Shown here: one piece after another, positions 22,031-31,374 of the stretch
How the letters are laid out: every line of letters begins with the position of its first letter
How positions within the stretch are numbered: the first letter of the stretch is position 1
Source of the DNA: Heterodera schachtii
Taxonomy: Eukaryota; Nematoda; Chromadorea; Rhabditida; Heteroderidae
Length of the DNA stretch: 64,000 nucleotides
Direction: 5' to 3'
Assembly (NCBI GenBank): GCA_023374025.1
Contig: SIJG01000022.1
Coordinates: 434,001-498,000 of the forward strand
Position numbers and translations under genes: made by a program
Notes under the pieces: model-generated
Databases searched by the model: none
What the model was told of the DNA's origin: nothing
The model's input: the letters and a program-made list of their open reading frames with translations, nothing else

Positions 22031-22708
22031 CTATTTATCAAAACACTGGGGGAATCGTTTTTGAAGTTCGAGTTGGAGGAAAAATTGGTCTAGTGGATTT
22101 GGATTTTCGTTTGGTGCGATTGTTTTGTCAACCTGCGATGATTTTGTAGTGTTTTCACTGGCCTCCTTCGGTTCTGGTCCATTTTTTTTGGCGGGAGTCG
22201 GAACATTTGTCTGTGGTGGTTGTTTTGCTGGAGCCACCGGAGCAGTGTTTTGTTGACGTTTTCGGACGCGTTCTTCGTACTCCTTCTTGAGCTGTTCTTT
22301 GGTCAGCGCTGGGCGGACGAACAGGCGGGCCATGTTCTGTTGGGAACGGAGTCGAGCACGCTCGCGCTTCCATCCTCCGAGTGCCACGTGTTGGTGTGTG
22401 GGTGTTGGCATGACCACCTTGAGTGGGCGTGGTGTTTTTCGCTGTGGGTCGTACCGTCCGAGTCGAAAGATGGCGCTTGGTTGGGCCTCAACTTCAAGAT
22501 GGTCCAGGATTTTTGTGGCGGCTTCCCTGTCTTCCTGAACACGCTCCGATGGGCGGGTGGCATTGCTTTCCGGTAGGCCAATGAACACCAATGTGCGTTG
22601 GCGTTCTTGTTCTTCGAGTGTGGCAGTGTTTTGGTCCAGGTCCAGTGCAGGTGGCATTGCACGTTTGGCGTGAGGTGGAGTGATGTTTGATGCGTTGGTT
22701 CGCTTCAT
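22031..22708 (-). CDS. LINE ORF1-like RNA-binding protein fragment
   Basis: 225 residues from an ATG at 22708. The core has an RRM-like ORF1 pattern seen in animal non-LTR retrotransposons: RTLVFIGLPES, then AIFRLGRYD, RPLKVVMPTP, and ARLFVRPALTKEQLKKEYEE with RKRQQN. The C-terminus is Pro/Lys-rich and disordered. No reverse transcriptase lies downstream. The GC content is far above that of the surrounding Polinton. It is either a 5' fragment of a retroelement inserted between polymerase and integrase or a captured gene. It has no in-frame damage over its length, which is unusual for a dead LINE fragment. Confidence 0.6.
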   Translation of the reverse strand: MKRTNASNITPPHAKRAMPPALDLDQNTATLEEQERQRTLVFIGLPESNATRPSERVQEDREAATKILDHLEVEAQPSAIFRLGRYDPQRKTPRPLKVVMPTPTHQHVALGGWKRERARLRSQQNMARLFVRPALTKEQLKKEYEERVRKRQQNTAPVAPAKQPPQTNVPTPAKKNGPEPKEASENTTKSSQVDKTIAPNENPNPLDQFFLQLELQKRFPQCFDK

Positions 22709-22789
22709 GTCGATTAATTAGGAAAGAAAATTTGTTTTTTGCGAAAATCTCAAACTTGGGTAATTAAACCCACATGCTTCCTCTAATTA

Positions 22790-23130
22790 CATTCTGATCA
22801 TTCATTCTCACTTTGATCATTTTCTAATCATTCCCTCACGCCGATCATGTGAACCCTCAATAATTTGATCACTCTCTTTTGCTATCGATCATTCACACAC
22901 TCACATACTTACTCTAACATATTTTTTTTTGGTCACTCGCTCTCACTCTGATCATTTTCTGATCACGGACTCTCTTTCTAATTCCTTTTACGATCACTCT
23001 CTCTAGCTCTCTCTCTCTCTCTCTGATCACGCTCTCTTGTTCACACACGTTCTAGCTCATATCTTTCTGATCACTCATTCTCTCTCTCTTTGACCAGCAC
23101 TCGTTCCTAATCATTCATTGATCCTTCATT
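22790..23130. repeat. GATCA-CTCTCACT cluster, right
   Basis: At least ten GATCA words with CTCTCTCT filler, matching 21450-21725. The polymerase coding sequence stops against its right edge at 23153. Confidence 0.75.
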
Positions 23131-23152
23131 CAGTTACTGATTACTCTGTTAA

Positions 23153-26100
23153 TCAATTACATTCTGCTTCTAATATTTTTGAATCACCATATTCTTTAGA
23201 CATTTCTCTAAAATCAAAAATAAATGGATTTTTTTTTTTTGCTATTTTCTTACCCTAAAAAACTCCCTTCCTTAATCGGACACGTTCCTTTTGGATGCAT
23301 AAAAAACACGCTGTCTAAAATTTATGTTTAAAAAATGTTTTACTTTTTTTTCAACCTGTATCCGTGTAAACTAATTTACAATTTTCTGTATTATTTATTT
23401 TTTCCATATAAGAGTAAAGTTTAAGCCTCGCTTGTGTGGTCGTCCTAAATTATTATTTAATTATCTTAATTGTTCATATAATTACCATATCGATATCATG
23501 ACATTTGAGCATTTATGCTCCTTAATATACTCGTCTTTTTTGCAGTAAATAACCCGTAAAGTTTTGTCATTAAATCTGATCGGTTTAGCCATTTCAATTG
23601 TATAATCATTAATTAATTCAAAAAACTCCGATGGTTTGCTAATCATTTTTGTTGAACTCAATTTATTCCGCATGCTAAATTTCCCCCTAAAAATTTTTAT
23701 TATTATTATATTTATTTTATTTTTCTTACCATAAAGAATTTAATGCCAGTTTGGCAATGTGCCGTAACCCGGGATTAAAAATCATTTTGTTTGAGTCCAA
23801 TTCAATTTCGTATGTTTCTCTATATGTTTTCACAAATTCCAGTTTATCTTTTTCATTTTTAACATCCTGGGGCCACCCGGAAGCCTCAACCTTTAATTTC
23901 AAAAATTTTCTAACATATTCTTTTAAAAGACTCCCATCAAAGTTTTCATAATGATAACCACGGTAAAAACGATCAATAATTGCTCCTAATTCCAACGCTA
24001 AAAAAGGGGATAATTCTTTTAAATCATCTATTTCACCTTTTCTTAATTCTAAGCTACAAAATTCCCCGGTTAATGCCCGCTGTTCGGCACTATGTCGACA
24101 TTTTTTAGAATTTTTGGCAAAAACAAAATCACATTTTGATTTTTTGGCACACGAAGAACAATTAGTGAATAATAATAAGTCGTCCTAAAATGGGTTTAGA
24201 AATTAAAGAAAAAGAAACTGAACATACAGTATGAAACGGTAACACGGGCAATAAATGATTTTTAGGGGGAATGACTCGTACTTTTAAAAGTCCTTCATAG
24301 GGAATATCGTCAGGTGAAGTCCTAAAAATGCATTTAATTCTATATTCTTTACTTAAATTACCATTGTACTGTATATTGCTTCGGAATGACTATTTTTGGG
24401 ATTCCAACGGGATACGGGGTGGAATAATTCACCCATGGGTATAGACTAACAATATAGTAAATTGAAATTTCCATATTTTCTGACGCCTCGGCATAAAGGC
24501 ATAACGGGCCTAAAACTTAATCATTAATCCAGAAAAAAAACGATCAAATCTACCGGTACGGCCACCCGCAAAACCATTCCTCGGGTTAATTGGTCCTATT
24601 TCCGGTAAATTATTAAAAAAATTCGCCATTTTCTCATCATAAATTCCGCTTTTTTGTTTATTTTTTTTCTAACATCACATTCCTAAAAAATTTGGCTATT
24701 TAATTTGCTTTTTTGGGTAATGCCTACCCAAACTTCCTCTACAGTATACCCCATCCTTTTGCCCGCAATTCTTAATCTCTCCATTTTATTTTGTGTCCTG
24801 TCGTAATTTTGCTCTGCAGTAAGACCATTTGCCTGTATCATATATCCCTTATAACATTTTTTGCATCCGTGAAAAGCACACCCCTAAATTCTAAATATTT
24901 TTAAAATTTAATTATTTCCCACCTGAAATTCAATTATGCGCTTTTGTGCCCCAATTATACAGTCGATTTTTAATTTTTTATCTCCGAAAAGCGATATTTC
25001 TCCCCCATTTCCGGCATGTCTCACTTTAACCCCTTCTCTGTACATAATCCATTCAAAATATTTAATCGCTATATTACTCTGACTATCTTTTGGCTCGAAA
25101 CCATTCTCTGGAATAATCGGGATTGTTTCGCTATTTTTTAAAAATTTGGTACGAAAAATGCTAAAAAGATGAATATTTATTTTTATTTATTTTTGTTCCT
25201 ACTTCATGCATGAAGACGCTATTGTTGTCGACAATCTCATCACGTCTATCCCGTTTGGTGTTTCGTTATCTTTAGTTATATCAATAAAAATCTTCCTCAA
25301 TTTTAAGAGCGCTTTCATTAAAATTTCTGTGTCATTTAAGCAATATTCATCTAATTTCTCATCTGAAATCGATTTTGTTGCAGTTAAAATATTTTCTATA
25401 TACCTAATAAAAACCCGCTGTTATAATTGGCATAATACCATTTTTTAAATTTGTCATATTCTTCTTCACTTAATTCGTCTGGAAAATAATCCTCAAAAGG
25501 CGGGAGGGTAGTCAAAATTATGCCTAAAATTGAATTTTAATTTTTTAATTGAAATCTTTTTACCATAATTTTCTTCTTTGTTAAATTGGTGGGGAAAGTA
25601 CAATTTTGATTCATAGTCCAACCCAAATGTTTTTGGTAAATGTGCCAATTTGTTTTGCATTAAAAGCCAACTGTCCCGAAAATGAATTTTCGGGAATTTC
25701 TCGCCCTTTCTGAACTTAATTTCATAAATTTTTAAATCCGCAACCTTGTGGTACTCAAAACATTTCTCATTAAAAAAAGACCTATTACAATTATCACAGT
25801 TATATGTTTTTCTTTCCGGGGGGCACGGGAAACCAAAGCCTTAAATTTTCCAGTAAATATTCTTTTTTTTTATTTTACCTATTCTGCAGCATTTTTTACA
25901 TCGTTCTTCACAATCCAAACTATGTTTTTCCTCAATTTGATAAGTTCTTTCACAGCTAATGCAATATTTATGTTTAATTGGAAAAAATTGTCCTATACTT
26001 TTGATGCCTAAAAATTTTTTTAGAAAAATTTTTTGTTGAAACTGACCATCCCAGTGTTTATTTTCTTGAAAAATGCATACATTATATTTTCGGGGGCCAT

Positions 26101-27092
26101 TCCCCTTAAAAATAGGACGCAACCCAACATCTCGTGAAAAGGCAACAATCAGGTATTTTCCAGGAAATTTTGAGTCCTAAAAAATTGTATTATTTTCTCA
26201 TTAATCCTTAAATTTTAAAAGATTTCAACTTACCCAATAATCCTGTATAATTTGTAAATGCTTAAGCCCATAGCTTTTTTCTTTCATATCTATTTTTGCA
26301 TCCATAATTAGTTTTTTTGTTGTCTCCCTTTGTTTTTCTTCATTCTTAATAATTTTCCGATATTGATCCATTGAAATTTTCTCTTCGTCAATCTTATTAA
26401 TTAGTTGATAAAATCTGCTCAAAATTAATGCATAAAATAAACCTAAAATTTTTGGTTAACAATTATTATTTTTTTTAACTTACAAAAATTGTCCGTTTTT
26501 TTAACTTTAATTCTCCCCAATTCTTTAATTTCACAAAAATTCATGGGATTAAAACCTTAAATTATAGTTTTTTTCATTTTTAAGATAATATTTTTTCATT
26601 TTTTACCTGCTCCCGTCGGTGTACTGTACCTAGTTATAATGCATGAGATCGGCTCATGCTGAAGGTCAAACTCACTATACGACTGATTAATCCTAAAAAT
26701 TTCGTGTAGAACGGTGTCCGCCGTATTCATTTTTGGGTCCCGGGCCGGTAAAATTATTGGGTCATTTAAAATTTCACAATATATATCAATAGAAATTCGC
26801 TGAATTCCCCACCCCTTTCGCTTTTTTAATGTTGCCTTTTTAATCAAATTTTCCATTATTTTTTTGAAATTTTCTGAATTTTCTTTTCTATTTTCTTTTT
26901 TCGGGTTTTTAAATATAAATCTTGTTGTGTTTTCATAAATCCCGTAGTCTGGCATATTTTTTTCGGTCGACGATATTTCGACATAATTATTTTCATTTAA
27001 GATTATTTCATTAATATTTTTTTGAAATAATTTTTTGCATTTCTTTCTTTTCTCTTTTCAACGGAGACGGTCAAAAATTTTTTTGAAGACAT
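23153..27092 (-). pseudogene. Polinton protein-primed DNA polymerase B, intron-rich, inactivated
   Basis: About a dozen short exons with introns of roughly 40-60 bp can be followed downwards from an ATG at 27092. Recognisable Polinton PolB blocks, in order: DEKLDEYCLNDTEI and MRLSTTIASS; KDSQSNIAIKYFEW; VRHAGNGGEISLFG; GCAFHGCKKCYKGY; GFAGGRTGRFD; motif A region YYIVSLYPWVNY; GLLKVRVIPPKNHLLPVLPF; a Cys cluster with ALTGEFCSLEL; FNPGLRHIAKLALNSLWGKF; and motif C YTDTDS, whose codons are split by the intron at 23315-23355. The enzyme would replicate the element. Three defects stand out. The motif-A catalytic Asp is Tyr (codon 24454-24456). A one-base shift follows MSSKKFLTVSVEKRK near 27045. 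The product runs into a stop at 23153 before the thumb region is complete, next to the GATCA-rich block. Confidence 0.85.
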
Positions 27093-27195
27093 TTTTTATT
27101 TTTTATTCGTCAATTTTCTTTATTTATTTATTTTTTATTGCTGTCTTTCTTTAAAAATAATTATTCTTTGATTTGCTACAAATTTGAACGCAATT

Positions 27196-27399
27196 TTATT
27201 TTTTCTCGATTAAAGTGATGGATTGTTGCGAAATTGCGGCTTTTATAGTGGCCTGGAAGGCCCATGTGACAGGCGGACGCCTGGCACGGGATGGACGGGG
27301 TCCAGCTGCTGGCCGCATTTTCGTCGGCAAAATAGCATTTTTCGTTGACAGCTGAGACCGATTGCGAAATAATTCGTCACATGACCAGTCACGAGCCAT
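27196..27399 (-). CDS. Polinton-internal small basic ORF, 67 aa
   Basis: ATG at 27399, Arg/Pro/Lys-rich (AAGPRPSRARRPP), ending SITLIEKK. GC-richer than its surroundings. Its 5' part repeats in the adjacent upstream DNA (CAGCTGTCAA words at about 27350 and 27445), so part of the frame may be repeat-derived. Not recognised. Confidence 0.25.
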   Translation of the reverse strand: MARDWSCDELFRNRSQLSTKNAILPTKMRPAAGPRPSRARRPPVTWAFQATIKAAISQQSITLIEKK

Positions 27400-28034
27400 T
27401 TTTAGGTCCCAAAAATGCGCATTTTAGCCATCAATCATTTTCAATTGACAGCTGAGTCAGCACGGGCAGGATTTTGCAAAATAATTAGGTCAAAAAAGGC
27501 GCCAAATTTTAATTTTGAATGCAAAAGAAACTTGTGTTTTTCGTTGTATATTCAACCGCAAAAATTATCTCATATTTCGTTACTTTATATTCTTTTTACC
27601 GCACAAAGATTATTTTTCCTTATGTCCGATTTAATCGGAGATAAAAGCTCTTCCTTTCATTTGTTTTTGCCAAAATTGCGCGCTGGAGATTTCTCATTTG
27701 TCATCGCTTTTTTCATTCTTCAAATTATAACTTTTTTATTTTATCTTAAGTAGTTTTGCACACTTTTTCCTTTTCCAATAGATGGTGGGGGGGGGGGGGG
27801 GGAGTTTTTACAAAATATTACTGTTTGTAAGCATATGCTAATTTGCAACAATTTTGTCATACACTATAGAAACACGTGGGCCCTCTCTTTCAGCCCAGCA
27901 AAGATATATATTTCGTTCGTGTGGTTAAGTTCCATAATTTCTTTTTCGAATTCATAAATAATTTGTGTAAAAAATTCATTTTTTTCCATATTCTCATAGA
28001 AATATTTAGGCAATATAAATTTCTACCAGATTAA
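27400..28034. other. Polinton interior without recognised gene
   Basis: A plus-strand frame at 27415-27753 (112 codons, hydrophobic end) is possible but has no supporting motif. A G run lies at 27786-27801. Otherwise AT-rich spacer before the right TIR. Confidence 0.4.
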
Positions 28035-29908
28035 TTTTTTTTTCTTTAGATTTACATATATTGTGTCCTTATTTTTCGCTACTTTTGGATTTGTCCTTAA
28101 ATTTCCATTTATATCTCATTTTTTAATTTTCCAATCAATTTCCTTTGCCATCAATTAAAGGGACCTAAAGGGACCATCTCCGAAAAGAGAATGCTAGCGT
28201 ATCCCCCAGCCACCCTCTTTACCCATGCGGCTTTTATTTTAATCATTTTTAATCATATATTATATCTTCCATTCCCACACCTTCTTTTTATAAGTTCAAA
28301 TAAAAATTATTTATTATTTGTAGTCATCAATGTTTTGAAAATTAAATAATTTTATCCCGCTCTAAAAATAAAAAATCCGAGCATTATTTCTTATAAATTT
28401 TGTTTCGAATTTTTTGGTGTACTCTCTTACTGTTTATGTCCCATTTTCTAAAATAAGAAAAATCACCATGCAATTTGTTTTTTTTATCTCTAGAGCCCAT
28501 TCGCGGTTTATTTATGCGCAAAACTATCAAAAAAAATTTATTTTCTTTTATTTTTAATTGTTTTCTATTTTAATTTTTTTCTTTAATGGCCCATATAATC
28601 ATCATAAAATTACCGAAAATAAAAAAACCATTTTATCCCTAAAATAAAAATATTTTTCAAAAATTTCGTGATACTGGGACAAGAAAATAAATATGAAAAC
28701 AAAAAAATTTTCGCTCAATTTCATAATATTTCCCGCACTAAAACATTACCGTAGGACAAAAGAGAACAGGAAGGAAGGGGTTATTTTAACCAAATCAGTT
28801 TCATAAATTATTTATTTTTTTAATTCATAATTTATATGGTGCATTAAAATTCACGATCGATAATTTCCGTTGATATCGATTAATTGAGGGAACTACAAAA
28901 AAAAGGGCTGAACACTCGAGCAGTGGTGCTAAGCGTACCCGAGAATAGCAAATGGGCTTGGGTTTTTACACAAAAAATAGTGGCGGGCTCTCTTTACATT
29001 TTAATCGTTTTCTCGAGATTTAAAAATTACTCTTTTTCTCTAATTCTCTCCTCTCTCCTATGGTGAATGCGCATCTCTCTGCCCAGGGGGGGGGGGGGCC
29101 AAGATTTTTATCCTAATATTACTGACCGGGGGCCTCATCAGTGCGGTGTCATTTTGTGATTTTAATTATTTAAAATATTTCGGCCCTTACCGTAGACTTA
29201 CCACTGCAAAAAAGCAAAGAAAACCAAATTATAATTAAGATTATATTTTTAAAGATTCTGACAATGTACATTAAAATGGGAGCTGGAAAATGCTACACCG
29301 GTAAATGCGACACCGGCGGAAAATCCAACACCGAGAGAAAGTTTTTCATCTTAAGAAAATGCGACACTAAGAAAATACGACACAAAAGTTAGATTTTAAA
29401 AGCAACGCAATTGATTTATTTTTCTATACAGCGTGCGGAAAGTGAGCATCTGGACCCAAAAATAATTTGCGTATGGGTACGTGGATTTTATATGCTAGTA
29501 AAGGGAAAACTGGTGCGCAGGTTCGAATCTGCACCACGACACCAATATTTTTATTTACTTTTTTCACCCAGAAAATAAATTTGCTATTTTGCAAATTATC
29601 TGGAAGTTTTCCCAATGAAATTATACAATCTTTGTATCATTCAAAAGCTTTTGATGAGTAGAAACCCTTTTTAAGCAAATGACAATTTTCAAAGAATCAT
29701 AAGTTTATTCTGTTGCTTCAAAGATGCTTAACTTTGCTTTGAAAAAGTTTCTCCTCATCAAGAGACTTCGAATTATACGAAGAATGTCCAATTGCTTCAA
29801 AAATAATTTTTAAAGATATTCATTGTCGTGGTGCAGATTCGAACCTGCGCACCAGTTTTCCTTTACTAGCATATAAAATCCACGTACCCATACGCAAATT
29901 ATTTTTGG
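28035..29908. repeat. Polinton right terminal inverted repeat
   Basis: Inverse of the left repeat. 28745-29908 is near-identical to it and 28035-28200 is more diverged. The longest divergent interval lies at about 28210-28740. A short G run at about 29087-29098 differs in length from the left copy. Confidence 0.88.
29456..29908. repeat. Nested terminal palindrome of right TIR
   Basis: Arms 29456-29538 and 29827-29908 are inverted to each other and match the left palindrome, including the GGTTCGAATC B-box-like core in each arm. Outside it, 29909-30012 repeats TIR sequence once more, inverted relative to 29345-29455. Confidence 0.8.
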
Positions 29909-31374
29909 GTCCAGATGCTCATTTTCCGCACGCTGTATACAAAAAATAAATCAATTGCGTTGCTTTTAAAATCTAACTTTTGTGTCGTATTTTCTTAGTG
30001 TCGTATTTTCAGCGAGCCCATTAAAATTAGGGGTAATTTTTTTTGTTTTGTTTTGTGAGTTTCCCTCTGCTCGCCGTTGGTGTCTTGGAAGCAAATGCGA
30101 TGCAAATACGGGTCGGGTCTTTGTTAGACTTTAAAAAAGATACCAAAATATAATTTGTGTTGAAATTCTCTTTTGTCTACGGCTGGGGCGAAATAAAAAA
30201 AAATTCTTCGTAAAGGGTGAAATAGGCAAAAAATGCCAAAAAAATCCTTTTAGTATTTTAAAAATTAATTTTTCTAATCTCTTTTTTGGAAATAATCGGT
30301 AGTGCAAAAAAGAGATATTTTTACAAAAAAAAATTTTTTTTACAAAAATCGATCAATATATCTGCGAAAACTACCAAAATCTCCAAAATATGTTTTTATG
30401 AGCAAACAGTCCAACATGTTTTTTGTGTCCTAAAAACTCTCACTGATTCAAAAGAAAACAGGTAAAAATGCTTTTTTGAGATAGCATATTCGCAAAAAAA
30501 TATGTTAAAACATAAAAATCCCAGCACTGATTGTCAGAGATGGGAAATTGGATTCAGTGCACTTTAGGCGTCCAATTGTCATGACTTTTTTCTTACTTGG
30601 TCAATGCCTGCATTCTTTGTATCAACCGAAGTCTTGAAGTCTATAAATTTTATAGAACAAAGTTTGAGCTAATGCAACAGACAAAAAAAATATTCTATAT
30701 ATGTAAGAACTTAAATTTTTATAAACCAGAAAAAATATCACGCCGGTCCGAACCGGTTGATATGTGAGAATCTTGGTCTCCTCAAAAATTGCCAAAACAT
30801 CGAAAAAAATGACGAAAATGTTTAAAAGAAAATATTGTCCATAATAGATCATATTTTCTCAGAAACATTAAATTATGCCAAACCCTTAAAAGATGTTTTT
30901 TAGGTGCTAAAAACTCTCTCTAATTAGAAAATTGGGTGTAAAATGTTTTTTGTGTTTCTCTCGTTAAATTTTTCTTCAAATAAATATGGAAAACCTATTA
31001 ATCCGGGCACTAATGACAAGCTATACTCGGAGATGCATTTGGGCACTGAGTGCTCACCTGTGGTTTCAGACCAAATGGCTAATTATAACTTTACTAAATT
31101 AATTACCGTAATTGCTTTCGAGGAACAATAATGTGACCAGCAGAACTTTTGTTTTCTGATTCCTTGTTTTGTAATTTATTTTTGAAACAGTTATGGTAAT
31201 TTCGAATTCTTAATTGGCAGGAAATGTTTTTGAATTCAAATACCCAATTTGTTTGCGTCAAAAAATTCTCAAGCCAAACGGAAAATTTTAATTTGAAAAA
31301 TAATGCAACATTCCGAATTGACGAAGACTTTTTTCATTCAACATTCGCACATATCAAATTCAGATTCGAAGAAA
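29909..31374. other. Intergenic between Polinton and Srsx gene
   Basis: 29909-30012 is TIR-related. 30205-30300 resembles 58545-58640 (ATTCTTCGTAAAGGGTGAAA-like start), a fragment of a dispersed repeat. No other gene is seen. The first Srsx exon begins at 31375. Confidence 0.45.

Larger units (their letters stand above)
15681..29908. mobile_element. Maverick/Polinton DNA transposon, degenerate
   Basis: A 14.2-kb unit bounded by long, nearly identical inverted repeats. It contains the two Polinton hallmark genes on the minus strand, a retroviral-type integrase (19466-20424) and a protein-primed family-B DNA polymerase (23153-27092), plus four small genes near the left end. Polintons are virus-like self-synthesising transposons. 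Capsid, packaging ATPase and maturation protease were not recognised. The core enzymes are broken, so the copy is unlikely to move by itself. Homology to the TIR interior continues about 105 bp beyond the right end (29909-30012), so the true right terminus may be further out. No target duplication was identified. Confidence 0.88.

Noticed and set aside
20560..23130. CRISPR-like array
   Set aside because: Repeats are degenerate, without constant-length spacers, and the DNA is eukaryotic.
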